This document shows positions 7,800-15,551 of a DNA stretch of 30,053 nt, in pieces. Position numbers and translations under genes: made by a program. Source of the DNA: a virus; IMG/VR virus record IMGVR_UViG_3300036770_000251, positions 1 to 30,053 of that record; one strand, 5' to 3'. Each line of letters starts with the position of its first letter. Positions within the stretch are counted from its first letter, which is position 1. The notes under the pieces are model-generated. The model was not told the origin of the DNA. It searched no databases and saw nothing but the letters and a program-made list of their open reading frames with translations.

Positions 7800-8139
7800 C
7801 ACTTGGAAGGTTCGCCAGATTGAGGCAATAAATGAAGATGCATTGGAAAACGTCGTTGTGACGGTTTGCTTTGCTATTGACGGCAACGAAAACGGGCTAA
7901 AAGGCTATGTGGAAGGCGACGTTAAGTTGCTGCCGCCGGATGCTGATCACTTCACCAAGTTGGCTGACGCTACCGAGGAACAAGTGATTGGCTGGACGAA
8001 GGCCGCGCTTGGCGATAACGGTGTCGCGCAAGTGGAGTCTAGGCTGCAAGCGCAGATCGACGCGCAGAAGGCCGCGCAGCCGAAGGTTGTGCCGCTGCCG
8101 TGGGCGCCTGTCGAGGAAAAGTCTGAAGAGGCCGCGTAA
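7792..8139 (+). CDS. Hypothetical protein, first copy of a tandem paralog pair
   Basis: A 115-residue protein beginning MVSTWKVRQIEAI, followed by a beta-rich segment (VVVTVCFAIDGNENG), then VKLLPPDADHF, a helix EEQVIGWTKAALG and an acidic tail after PLPWAPVEE. The next gene has the same order of elements, so the two arose by duplication. The fold looks like a small alpha/beta protein of unknown function, conserved in phages next to fibre genes. The start overlaps the preceding gene by eight bases and the stop overlaps the paralog start by one base. Confidence 0.75.
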   Translation: MVSTWKVRQIEAINEDALENVVVTVCFAIDGNENGLKGYVEGDVKLLPPDADHFTKLADATEEQVIGWTKAALGDNGVAQVESRLQAQIDAQKAAQPKVVPLPWAPVEEKSEEAA

Positions 8140-8450
8140 TGGCTAACTGGAAAGTCACCCGAGTAGAGACATCTAGTATTGGCGGCTTGAACGATGTAAT
8201 CGTTCGCTGTGCGTTTGATGTGCTGGCATCCGATGGCGAAAAGCACGGTTATGCGTTCGGCGAAGTAAACTTGCTGCCGCCCGATGCCGCCGCTTTCGTG
8301 GCGTTTGACTCGGTGACTCACGAGCAGGCTGTGGAATGGGTAAAGCAAGCCTTGGGTGCTGCTGCGGATGAATACGAGGCGAAGGTGCAAGCGCAAGTAG
8401 ATAACCAGCCGCAGCCTGTCTCGTTTGTGCCGTTGCCTTGGAGTAAATAA
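8139..8450 (+). CDS. Hypothetical protein, second copy of the paralog pair
   Basis: A 103-residue protein aligning along its length with the preceding gene: MANWKVTRVET, VIVRCAFDVLASDGEKHGYA, VNLLPPDAAAF, the helix EQAVEWVKQALG and a terminal PLPWSK. Identity is partial, so the duplication is not recent. The shared W-K-V start and PLPW end are strong internal markers. The function is unknown; both lie between a fibre and a tailspike gene. ATG 8139 overlaps the preceding stop by one base. Confidence 0.75.
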   Translation: MANWKVTRVETSSIGGLNDVIVRCAFDVLASDGEKHGYAFGEVNLLPPDAAAFVAFDSVTHEQAVEWVKQALGAAADEYEAKVQAQVDNQPQPVSFVPLPWSK

Positions 8451-8452
8451 AC

Positions 8453-9922
8453 GTGGCTAACGTCAAAATCTCTCAATTACCATCGGCTACTCAACCCCTT
8501 AGCGGCGCTGAATTAGCGCCTATCGTGCAGGGCGGCATTACCAAAAAGACGCCTGTTAGCGCATTTGGGCAGATGGTTAGCGTCAAGACTTATGGCGCGG
8601 TAGGCGACGGCACAACGGACGATACGGCTGCGTTTACTTCTGCGATGGCTGCATCGACGGCGGTGTATGTTCCGCCTGGTACCTACAAAATTACTTCTGG
8701 TTTGGCGGTTCCTGATAACACCACGCTGTACGGCGCTGGTCGCGGAACCTCCAAACTGTTGCATGCCTTCAACGGCGACATGATGACGTTAGGTAACTAT
8801 TCGGGCTTGTCCGGCCTTTGGATTGACGGGCAAGGCTCAACGTACACCGGCCAAGGCGTCGTCATTAACAACGGCGTGGGTCGCCAAAGCATTACTAACT
8901 GCCGCATTACCGACTTTAATGCCGCTTGTTTGTATTTTTACTCCCAAGGCGGTAATCAGTCCTCTGTATTTGACCTAATCGCCTCGCAGACCAACGGCGC
9001 AACTGGCACTGGCAACTACGCTATCGTCATTCAAGACACCGGTAGCGTGGAGTCTGGAGCATATCCGCGTAAGTTCTCGCACATCGAGACAAACGGGTTC
9101 TGCTCGTTTTCGTTCGGTTCAAGCAATAACACTTATGTTAACAACAGTTTTTTGGCTGATTTGTTCTACAGCCTGAACTCTCGCGCTACGTTGATTACAA
9201 ACTGCCGTATTGCCAACCAAGCAGCATTAACCATTCAAGGCAACAATCACACGATGATTAGTTGCGCGATCACGCCGCAAATTACGATTCAGACTACGTC
9301 TGACAACATCGCGTTGCAGGGCAATAGTTACAACAATTTGCCAATCATTGATAACGCTAACAACAATCGCAACTTGCTGGATGCGTGGCGCATTGCCTAT
9401 ACGCCTGTAGTGTCTGTTGATCCTACTCCGCAGGCCGCAGGAACCTTTGTTATTGGCAAGGTTTATGAAATTGTCGTCGTCGGCACAACTGACTTTACGT
9501 TGATTGGCGCCGCATCAAATACCGTAGGCGTTCAATTTACGGCAACCGGAGCCGGGACCGGCACTGGCACTGCTAAGTCGATTGCGTCTATCGGTAACGG
9601 CACTATTGCGGGCACTTACTTCCGCAACGGAGCCACGACCACGTTTGTTGTGGAACTTACTGTGGGCAGCACGACTGATTTAGGAACCGGTGGTATTCGA
9701 GTGTCACTGCCGTATGCCGTTAAAAACGACACTTTGTACGCAGGCGGAACGGTTTACATGAACATTGGCGGAACCGTTTATTCAGGTTTTGTTCAAATAC
9801 CCGGAGCCGGTTCAACCATTGCAGAACTTTTGCGCGATACGTCTGGATCGGTAACGTACAACAGCCCAGCAGCATTTGGAACAAATGACTTTATTCGTTT
9901 GTCTGCTACGTTCCCGAACTAA
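8453..9922 (+). CDS. Tailspike-like protein with pectate lyase-type beta-helix
   Basis: A 489-residue protein with a GTG start preceded by GGAG at 8440-8443. Residues 1-40 (KISQLPSATQPLSGAELAPI) form a common tail-attachment leader. The VKTYGAVGDGTTDDTAAF motif (about 44-61) opens a pectate lyase 3-type right-handed beta-helix running to about 300, with repeated strands and N/G turns (YTGQGVVINNGVGRQSITNC). Around 325-375 a second unit (FVIGKVYEIVVVGTTDF, ATGAGTGTGTA) resembles a repeat domain found in other phage fibres. Such spikes usually bind and often cleave surface polysaccharide; the catalytic residues cannot be assigned by eye. Its place upstream of the scaffold differs from P22, where the tailspike is at the far end of the late region. 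Confidence 0.85.
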   Translation: MANVKISQLPSATQPLSGAELAPIVQGGITKKTPVSAFGQMVSVKTYGAVGDGTTDDTAAFTSAMAASTAVYVPPGTYKITSGLAVPDNTTLYGAGRGTSKLLHAFNGDMMTLGNYSGLSGLWIDGQGSTYTGQGVVINNGVGRQSITNCRITDFNAACLYFYSQGGNQSSVFDLIASQTNGATGTGNYAIVIQDTGSVESGAYPRKFSHIETNGFCSFSFGSSNNTYVNNSFLADLFYSLNSRATLITNCRIANQAALTIQGNNHTMISCAITPQITIQTTSDNIALQGNSYNNLPIIDNANNNRNLLDAWRIAYTPVVSVDPTPQAAGTFVIGKVYEIVVVGTTDFTLIGAASNTVGVQFTATGAGTGTGTAKSIASIGNGTIAGTYFRNGATTTFVVELTVGSTTDLGTGGIRVSLPYAVKNDTLYAGGTVYMNIGGTVYSGFVQIPGAGSTIAELLRDTSGSVTYNSPAAFGTNDFIRLSATFPN

Positions 9923-9926
9923 GGTG

Positions 9927-9955
9927 TTGCACCCTGTTAAACCATACAGTATTGT
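9927..9955 (+). promoter_or_regulatory. Weak candidate promoter before scaffold and coat genes
   Basis: TTGCAC at 9927-9932 and TATTGT at 9950-9955 are separated by 17 bases. The -10 matches four of six consensus positions, but the -35 matches only the first three. It lies in the longest intergenic stretch of the late region (9923-10000), where a boost for scaffold and coat would be useful. The evidence is weak without mapping of transcript ends. Confidence 0.25.
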
Positions 9956-9971
9956 TACCCCGTACTGGTGC

Positions 9972-9997
9972 GAATCATCAGGGATTCCCAAGGAATC
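9972..9997 (+). promoter_or_regulatory. Hairpin switch overlapping the scaffold ribosome site
   Basis: Three complementary segments precede the scaffold ATG (10001): GAATC at 9972-9976, GATTCC at 9983-9988 and GGAATC at 9992-9997. The middle can pair with either outer one. Pairing with the right-hand segment (6 bp, CAA loop) buries the Shine-Dalgarno AAGGAA (9990-9995). Pairing with the left one (5 bp) frees it. The complementarity is seen directly; the regulatory role is inferred. P22 scaffold synthesis is known to be repressed post-transcriptionally by free scaffold. Confidence 0.4.
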
Positions 9998-10000
9998 AAC

Positions 10001-10780
10001 ATGACTGACGAGAATCAACTCCCTGAAGTTGTAGCGGCGGAAGCCGCGCTGGAACCGGAAGCTACGGCGGCCCCGGAACCCGAAGTTGCGCCTAATGAGG
10101 CGTCGCCGGAAGAGAAGCCTGCCAAGGTATTCACTCAAGAAGAGCTGGATGCAATGGTCGGCAAACGACTTGCCCGTGAACGGCGCAAGTGGGAACGAGA
10201 GCAAGCATTGAGGGCGCAGCCGGCAACGACTGCTCCTGCAGAGCTGCCTAGCAAGATCGAAGACCCGGACGCGTACGCAGAGGCTTTGGCCGAGCGTAAG
10301 GCGGCCGAGCTCTTAGCTCGACGCGAAGCAGAGCGAGAAATGCAGGCTATTCGTGACGCGTATCATGATCGCGAAGAGGCGGCGAGGGACAAATACGAAG
10401 ACTTCGAGCAAGTCGCGTATAACAACTCGCTACCGATTACGACCGTGATGGCTCAGACGATTCAGGCTTCGGATGTTGGACCCGATATTGCTTATTACCT
10501 CGGTTCTAACCCCCGTGAGGCTGACCGTATTTCCCGCATGAGCCCTTACTTGCAAGCCAAAGAGATTGGCAAGATCGAGGCTAAATTGGCTGACAATCCG
10601 GTACCAATCAAGAAAACATCCAACGCGCCCCCGCCGATCAAACCTGTTTCGGCAAAAGGCACTAACGGATCGGCCTTTGAGACGACTGACCCACGGTCAA
10701 TTTCGGCCATGAGCACGTCTGAATGGATCGAACGCGAGCGCCAGCGGCAGATTAAGCAGTGGGAAGCGCGTCGTCGCTAA
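10001..10780 (+). CDS. Scaffolding protein
   Basis: A 259-residue, highly charged helical protein directly upstream of the coat gene, where P22 has gp8 (303 residues). The N-terminus is acidic and rich in Ala, Pro and Glu (about 1-45). FTQEELDAMVGKRLARERRKWERE (about 46-69) and the 90-140 region are coiled-coil-like. The C-terminus WIERERQRQIKQWEARRR is a basic helix, like the P22 scaffold end that grips the coat. It would guide procapsid assembly and then exit. I chose ATG 10001 with AAGGAA at 9990-9995; an upstream in-frame GTG at 9968 lacks a ribosome site and would add 11 unlikely residues. No protease gene is seen nearby, as in P22. Confidence 0.85.
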   Translation: MTDENQLPEVVAAEAALEPEATAAPEPEVAPNEASPEEKPAKVFTQEELDAMVGKRLARERRKWEREQALRAQPATTAPAELPSKIEDPDAYAEALAERKAAELLARREAEREMQAIRDAYHDREEAARDKYEDFEQVAYNNSLPITTVMAQTIQASDVGPDIAYYLGSNPREADRISRMSPYLQAKEIGKIEAKLADNPVPIKKTSNAPPPIKPVSAKGTNGSAFETTDPRSISAMSTSEWIERERQRQIKQWEARRR

Positions 10781-10801
10781 CAATTTTTCGGAGATAATTC
10801 A

Positions 10802-12007
10802 GTGGCTAATACACTTCTTACTATTGACATGATCACGCGGAAAGCTCTCGAGATCCTCGAGAACAACCTCGTGCTCACCCGCAACGTCAACCGTCAGTAC
10901 GACAACAGCTACGCTGTCGAAGGCGCCAAGATCGGCACCACGCTGCGTATCCGCTTGCCGGACCGCGCTCTTGTCACCGACGGTGCTGCCCTCCAGGTGC
11001 AGGACGACAACGAGCAGTTCACCACGCTCACCGTTGCCAACCAGAAGCACATCGGCGTCAACTTCACGACTGCCGAAATGACCATGCAGTTGGACGACTT
11101 TGCCGAGCGCGTGCTGAAGCCGCGTATCAGCCAGTTGGCCGCCAGCATCGACGCTGACGTTGCTAACTCGTTCCAAGGCATCTTCCAGTCAGTTGGCACT
11201 CCCGGCACGACCCCCAGCAGCACCGCTGTTCTTCTCGCTGCCCAGCAGAAGTTGAACGAAGCCGCTGCTGTGATGTCGCCGCGCTATGTCACCGTGAACC
11301 CGGCTGCTAACGCCGCGCTCATCGAGGGCATGAAGGGCTTGTTCAACCCGGTCAGCACCATTTCGGCGCAGTTCAAGAACGGTATGTTCGGCGAAGGCAT
11401 CCTGGGCTTTAATGAGCTCAACATGTCGCAGTCGATCAAGCAGTTCACAACGGGTAGCCGCGCTGCGACCACGACAGTGAGCGTTACGGTGTCCGCGCAG
11501 GGCGCCTCGACGATTACCCTCGTTGGTGTGGACGGTCAGACCCTCAAGAAAGGCGACGTGTTTACCATCGCTAACGTGTTTGCAGTTAACCCGCAGACCC
11601 GCGAATCGACTGGCTCGCTCCAGCAGTTTGTGGTCACTGAGGACATCACTGCAGCTAGCAGCTTGTACACGGATGTAAAGATCAGCCCGGCGATCTACAC
11701 CTCGGCGCACGCTCTGGCGACCGTCAACTCGTTCCCGCAGTCTGGTGCGGCTGTCACCTTTTTGGGTGGCGCTTCGACCCAGTACCCGCAGAACCTCGTG
11801 TACCACAAGGACGCTATTGCCTTCGCCACGGCTGACTTGCTCATGCCGCAGGGTGTCGACATGGCTTCCCGCCAGGTCCACAACGGTATTTCCATGCGCG
11901 TTGTCCGTCAGTACGACATCAACAACGACCGTATGCCGTGCCGTATCGACGTGCTGTATGGCTACTCGGTGATCCGTCCGCAGATGGCCGTGCGCCTCTG
12001 GGGCTAA
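10802..12007 (+). CDS. Major capsid (coat) protein, P22 gp5-like
   Basis: A 401-residue protein following the scaffold gene, close to P22 coat (430). It begins GTG at 10802 with GGAG at 10790-10793. Typical segments include MITRKALEILENNLVLTRNVNRQYD near the start, GAKIGTTLRIRLPDR (about 41-55), NFTTAEMTMQLDDFAERVL and the C-terminal RQYDINNDRMPCRIDVLYGY followed by a PQMAVRLWG end, all characteristic of the P22 coat family with the HK97 fold. A variable middle (about 220-300) fits the inserted domain of P22 coat. Base composition is more GC-rich, as expected for the most expressed gene. The leader CGGAGATAATTCA closely resembles that of the next gene. Confidence 0.93.
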   Translation: MANTLLTIDMITRKALEILENNLVLTRNVNRQYDNSYAVEGAKIGTTLRIRLPDRALVTDGAALQVQDDNEQFTTLTVANQKHIGVNFTTAEMTMQLDDFAERVLKPRISQLAASIDADVANSFQGIFQSVGTPGTTPSSTAVLLAAQQKLNEAAAVMSPRYVTVNPAANAALIEGMKGLFNPVSTISAQFKNGMFGEGILGFNELNMSQSIKQFTTGSRAATTTVSVTVSAQGASTITLVGVDGQTLKKGDVFTIANVFAVNPQTRESTGSLQQFVVTEDITAASSLYTDVKISPAIYTSAHALATVNSFPQSGAAVTFLGGASTQYPQNLVYHKDAIAFATADLLMPQGVDMASRQVHNGISMRVVRQYDINNDRMPCRIDVLYGYSVIRPQMAVRLWG

Positions 12008-12037
12008 TCGTTAACCTAATTCACGGAGTAATTCAAA

Positions 12038-12445
12038 ATGGCACTTTCAAACGGTACTAGTGGGTATCAGGTTGGCGCAGGCAATTCGTCTGAGCCGTTG
12101 ATGGGCGTGCTCGGTGCGGTCACGGCGTATGCCGGGTCCACCGGCACCATCGCGGTTGCCGACCTTGTGAACGGCGTGTTCTCGGTTGACTCGGGCGGCA
12201 CGGATGCAGGCACCTACTCGTTCGCGGCGGCTTCGCTCGTGGACGCGGCGGTTGCCAGCGCTCGCGTGGGCAGCACGTTCGATTTCTACTGCGTTAACCT
12301 CGGTGACAACGCTGCGAACGACGTGACTTTCTCGGGCACGGGCTGGACGATTGTTGGCTCGGCAGTGGTGGCTGACGGTACGTCGGCTCACTTCCGCGCT
12401 CGCAAGACCGGCGACGCTGCTTGGACTTGCTACCGTCTCGGCTAA
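12038..12445 (+). CDS. Probable decoration or minor structural protein (135 aa)
   Basis: A 135-residue Gly/Ala/Ser/Thr-rich beta protein directly after the coat gene, with a leader (CGGAGTAATTCA) almost identical to that of coat. The C-terminal half, with STFDFYCVNLGDNAANDVTF, then GTSAHFRARKTG and AWTCYRLG, has the pattern of a small beta-sandwich seen also in the next gene and in two tail proteins downstream. The position and Ala/Gly-rich N-terminus fit a head decoration or fibre protein. The function is inferred. Confidence 0.6.
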   Translation: MALSNGTSGYQVGAGNSSEPLMGVLGAVTAYAGSTGTIAVADLVNGVFSVDSGGTDAGTYSFAAASLVDAAVASARVGSTFDFYCVNLGDNAANDVTFSGTGWTIVGSAVVADGTSAHFRARKTGDAAWTCYRLG

Positions 12446-12452
12446 TGGCAAC

Positions 12453-12480
12453 GTCCTCGGCGGGGCAACCCGCCGGGGGC
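12453..12480 (+). terminator. Strong GC-rich hairpin with GCAA tetraloop
   Basis: The transcript of 12455-12464 pairs perfectly (one G-U wobble at 12457/12476) with 12469-12478 around the four-base loop GCAA, a GNRA tetraloop. Two further pairs (12454/12479 wobble and 12453/12480) extend it to 12 bp. No U-run follows (CTAACCTAAAGG), so it is not a canonical intrinsic terminator. It may attenuate transcription or protect the 3' end of coat and decoration mRNA from exonucleases. The structure is clear; the role is uncertain. Confidence 0.55.
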
Positions 12481-12500
12481 TAACCTAAAGGGGTATTGAT

Positions 12501-12938
12501 ATGCCTAATACACAGGCGATTGGTGTTGCCTATGCTGACCCGGAGTTTCAAAGCGTAAGCGTTGTTGGCGGGGTTTCCGCTGGTAGCGTTTCGTCGGCTT
12601 CGGTCACGGCAAGCGGCAATCTGTTCATTAAGTCGGCCACCGTAGCGGCGGCAGGCAGCAACCAAGGTACGGCAGCGGCGGTGACGGGCGGTTTTACGCT
12701 CGTGACGGGCGCTGACGCGGCTAAGGGCGTTGTCCTTCCGGCAGCTGTTGCTGGTTTGGTTGTGATTATCAAGAACGCCGATGCGGCGAACGCAGTGCTA
12801 AAGGTCTATCCGGCCTCTGGCGATGCGATCAATGCGCTGTCGGCAAACGCTTCTTACGACATGGCGGCAAAGACCTCGATGCTGCTCGTGGCGTACGACG
12901 CGACGACTTGGTACACCGTACCGCTGCTGGCTTCGTAA
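12501..12938 (+). CDS. Probable minor structural protein (145 aa)
   Basis: A 145-residue protein with an Ala/Ser/Val-rich N-terminal half and a C-terminal beta-sandwich-like region. The latter contains GVVLPAAVAGLVVIIKNAD (about 77-95), AVLKVYPASGDAINAL and MLLVAYDATTWYTVPLLAS. This pattern of a LPAA strand, VxIxN strand, loop and closing W-x-V strand recurs in fibre-type proteins in this window. AAAGGGG at about 12486-12492 is the ribosome site. It is likely a virion surface protein; no named family is claimed. Confidence 0.65.
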   Translation: MPNTQAIGVAYADPEFQSVSVVGGVSAGSVSSASVTASGNLFIKSATVAAAGSNQGTAAAVTGGFTLVTGADAAKGVVLPAAVAGLVVIIKNADAANAVLKVYPASGDAINALSANASYDMAAKTSMLLVAYDATTWYTVPLLAS

Positions 12939-12939
12939 T

Positions 12940-13149
12940 ATGGCCAATATCTTTCTTCGCCACCCCAAGCATGGCGCAAAAGTCGCTATCTCTTGGAATG
13001 AAGCACAGGAAGATATGCAGCACGGGTGGGAGGAATTTGACCCTTCTGACCCGGATGATTCAGAATCACCGGCGTCGGCAGAAATGCCGGCGTCGGTCGA
13101 TTCCGACACGCCAAACGCTTTACGAGCTCGCCGCCGACGCAAGGAGTAA
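12940..13149 (+). CDS. Small acidic-then-basic phage protein (69 aa)
   Basis: Starting at ATG 12940, one base after the previous stop, this frame encodes a 69-residue protein beginning MANIFLRHPKHGAKVAISWN, then EAQEDMQHGWEEFDP, an acidic Asp/Ser/Pro linker and a basic RARRRRKE tail. The combination of a short beta N-terminus, a GWEEFDP motif and a basic tail is familiar in small proteins between coat and gp4-like genes of other phages. The open frame extends upstream to 12823, but that part lies inside the preceding gene. The function is unknown. Confidence 0.75.
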   Translation: MANIFLRHPKHGAKVAISWNEAQEDMQHGWEEFDPSDPDDSESPASAEMPASVDSDTPNALRARRRRKE

Positions 13150-13152
13150 TTG

Positions 13153-13866
13153 ATGGCTACCACCGCTGCTGACCAGATCAACGGTGCGTTACGTCTGATC
13201 GGGATGTTGGCAGAAGGTGAAGTGCCTTCCGCCGCCACGTCTCAAGACGCGTTGACGGCGCTCAACCAGATGATTGATTCGTGGAGCACGGAGCGGCTAT
13301 CCGTCTTCTCCACCATCGACCAAGTGTACAACTGGCCGCCGAGCACCCGCATGCGCACGCTCGGCCCCACCGGCGACTTTGTAGGCGAGCGCCCAATTAA
13401 GCTCGACGACGCTACTTACTTTCGCGATGCCTCGACCAACGTGTCGTACGGCATCCGCATGATTAACCAAGAGCAGTACAACAACATTGCGGTCAAGACG
13501 GTCACGTCTACCTACCCGCAGATCTTGTGGTACAACCCGACGTACCCTAACATCGAGCTGTATTTGTATCCAGTGCCGTCTCGCGTGCTGGAGTTTCACT
13601 TTGTGTCGGTGCGCCCGCTGACTCAGCCGGCTGCGCTGGATACGGACCTGACATTCCCGCCAGGCTATTTGCGCGCGTTTCGCTACAACTTGGCCTGCGA
13701 ATTAGCGCCTGAATTTGGCGTTGAGCCCTCGCCGCAAGTGCAGCGCATTGCGATGTACAGCAAGCGCAACCTCAAGCGCATCAACGATCCGGGCGATGTA
13801 ATGGCAATGCCGGCGGCGCTGATGGTTAACCGCCCGCGCTTTAACATCTTTACTGGCAACTTCTAA
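13153..13866 (+). CDS. Head-to-tail adaptor, P22 gp4-like
   Basis: A 237-residue protein in the position of P22 gp4 (166 residues), the first protein to bind below the portal and seal packaged DNA. The N-terminus TAADQINGALRLIGMLAEGE, the DALTALNQMIDSWSTERL helix (about 34-51) and IDQVYNWPPS are characteristic of this connector family. The middle contains DVRLYP-like strands (IELYLYPVPS), and the helix GYLRAFRYNLACELAPEFG is typical. I chose ATG 13153 with AAGGAG at 13141-13146; a TTG directly upstream is possible but unneeded. Its stop overlaps the gp10-like ATG by one base. Confidence 0.88.
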   Translation: MATTAADQINGALRLIGMLAEGEVPSAATSQDALTALNQMIDSWSTERLSVFSTIDQVYNWPPSTRMRTLGPTGDFVGERPIKLDDATYFRDASTNVSYGIRMINQEQYNNIAVKTVTSTYPQILWYNPTYPNIELYLYPVPSRVLEFHFVSVRPLTQPAALDTDLTFPPGYLRAFRYNLACELAPEFGVEPSPQVQRIAMYSKRNLKRINDPGDVMAMPAALMVNRPRFNIFTGNF

Positions 13867-15551
13867 TGCACACGCCGATCTTAGGGTCGTCGTACGTCAT
13901 CCGGTCGGTTAATGCTGCCGACAACCGGATGGTCAATCTTTATCCCGAAGTGATACCGGAGGGCGGCAAGGAGCCTGCGTATCTACAGCGTTGTCCCGGT
14001 CTGGCACTAAAAGTTTTGATTGGTACCGGCCCCATTCGCGGGCTGTGGGAACACCAAAATTTTCTGTATGTAGTGTCAGGCAGCGAGCTTTATCGTGTTA
14101 CGCCAAACTACACGGCCACTAAGATTGGCGATGTGACTGGCACGGGTCCGGTGTCAATGACCGACAACGGCACGCAAATTTTTATCGCGTGTAACCCGGA
14201 CGGATTCATCTACAACACGGATACGCTGCAGTTTGCGCAGATTACCGACCCAGATTTTCCGGGCGCTGTGACTGTTGGCTATCTTGACGGATATTTTGTT
14301 TTTAACGAGCCTAACAGTCAGCGCGTGTGGGTGACGCAGCTGCTTGACGGTCTGTCGATCGACCCACTCGACTTCGCCAGCGCCGAAGGTTCGCCGGACG
14401 GCTTGGTGTCGCTGATCATTGACCACCGTGAAGCGTGGCTATTTGGCACGAACTCGGTGGAGGTTTGGTACAACTCGGGCGATCCCTTGTTTCCGTTGAC
14501 GCGCATCCAAGGCGCTTACAACGAAATCGGCTGTATCGCACCGTATTCTGTTGCCAAGATGGACAACTCCGTCTTTTGGTTAGGCGCAGACGCTCGCGGT
14601 CAGGGCATTGTCTATCGAGCACAAGGCTATCAGGGTATCCGTATCTCTACGCACGCTGTGGAATTTGCCATTCAGGGCTACAGCAATTTAGCCGACGCAG
14701 TGGGCTATACCTATCAGCAGGACGGTCACACGTTCTATGTACTGAACTTTACCGACGCCGATACGACATGGGTATTCGACGCTGCTACGGGCGCGTGGCA
14801 CGAACGTGCAGGATTTGTGAAGGGTGACTTTACGCGCCACCGTGGTAACTGCCATGCGCGGTTTAACGGGGTACCTATCATTGGTGACTACCAAAACGGC
14901 AAGTTGTACGCGTTTGATTTAGACGTATACGCTGATAATGGTCAGGTACAAAAGTGGCTACGGCGGTGGCGTGCGCTGCCAACCGGCGCTAATAACCTTA
15001 AACGCACCGCCCATCACACCTTACAAATTGATCTTGAAACAGGCGTAGGTCTTGAAGGCTACAGCGTTTACGATCAAGTATTGCTGTTGGCCGAAAATGG
15101 CGATTTCATTATGACCGAGCAGGGCGGTAACGAGACTGTCGGGCCGCCTTGGTTAGTGCCTACATCAAGTGGGATTTATACGGTTACTAATTCCGTGTTG
15201 TCTAGCAGCGGCGTTTCATACACGGTTTCTGCGAATGTTTTGTCATCAACAAGTGTTGCGTATCAGCCAATCGGCAGCAACACCGGCATGTACATTGGCG
15301 TAGACGTAAATGCGGTTGTGGGCGCCGATCCGCAGTTAATGCTGCGTTGGTCTGACGATGGCGGACACACTTGGGTGGGCGAACGTAACGCCAGCATGGG
15401 CAGAATAGGGCAATACGGTCATCGCACCATTTTCCGTCGCCTTGGCATGACAACTAAACTGCGCGACCGAGTGTACGAAATTAGCGGCACCGATCCGGTC
15501 AAGGTTGCCATCATGGGTGCCGAACTGGAACTTTCCGGCACCAATGCCTGA
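13866..15551 (+). CDS. Tail hub / packaged DNA stabilisation protein, P22 gp10-like
   Basis: A 561-residue protein matching the P22 gp10 family, whose hexamer continues the tail channel below gp4. Family segments include ILGSSYVIRSVNAADNRMVN with LYPEV (6-28), LIIDHREAWLFGTNSVEVW (183-201), TWVFDAATGAWHERAG (301-316) and the C-terminal DPQLMLRWSDDGGHTW (488-503) followed by FRRLG and DPVKVAIMGA. It is about 90 residues longer than P22 gp10 (472). The excess lies at about 397-487, between ETGVG and DPQLMLR, which normally sit close together. This insert contains a 14-residue tandem repeat (438-451 and 452-465). It overlaps the next gene by eight bases. Confidence 0.88.
   Translation: MHTPILGSSYVIRSVNAADNRMVNLYPEVIPEGGKEPAYLQRCPGLALKVLIGTGPIRGLWEHQNFLYVVSGSELYRVTPNYTATKIGDVTGTGPVSMTDNGTQIFIACNPDGFIYNTDTLQFAQITDPDFPGAVTVGYLDGYFVFNEPNSQRVWVTQLLDGLSIDPLDFASAEGSPDGLVSLIIDHREAWLFGTNSVEVWYNSGDPLFPLTRIQGAYNEIGCIAPYSVAKMDNSVFWLGADARGQGIVYRAQGYQGIRISTHAVEFAIQGYSNLADAVGYTYQQDGHTFYVLNFTDADTTWVFDAATGAWHERAGFVKGDFTRHRGNCHARFNGVPIIGDYQNGKLYAFDLDVYADNGQVQKWLRRWRALPTGANNLKRTAHHTLQIDLETGVGLEGYSVYDQVLLLAENGDFIMTEQGGNETVGPPWLVPTSSGIYTVTNSVLSSSGVSYTVSANVLSSTSVAYQPIGSNTGMYIGVDVNAVVGADPQLMLRWSDDGGHTWVGERNASMGRIGQYGHRTIFRRLGMTTKLRDRVYEISGTDPVKVAIMGAELELSGTNA

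Noticed and set aside
9968-10000. GTG start at 9968 for the scaffold gene
   Set aside because: It lacks a ribosome site, while ATG 10001 has AAGGAA at a good distance; the extra residues look like translated leader.
15505-15543. Upstream extension of the tail gene starting at 15544
   Set aside because: The extra codons lie in the gp10-like gene, and the conserved tail motif begins right after ATG 15544.
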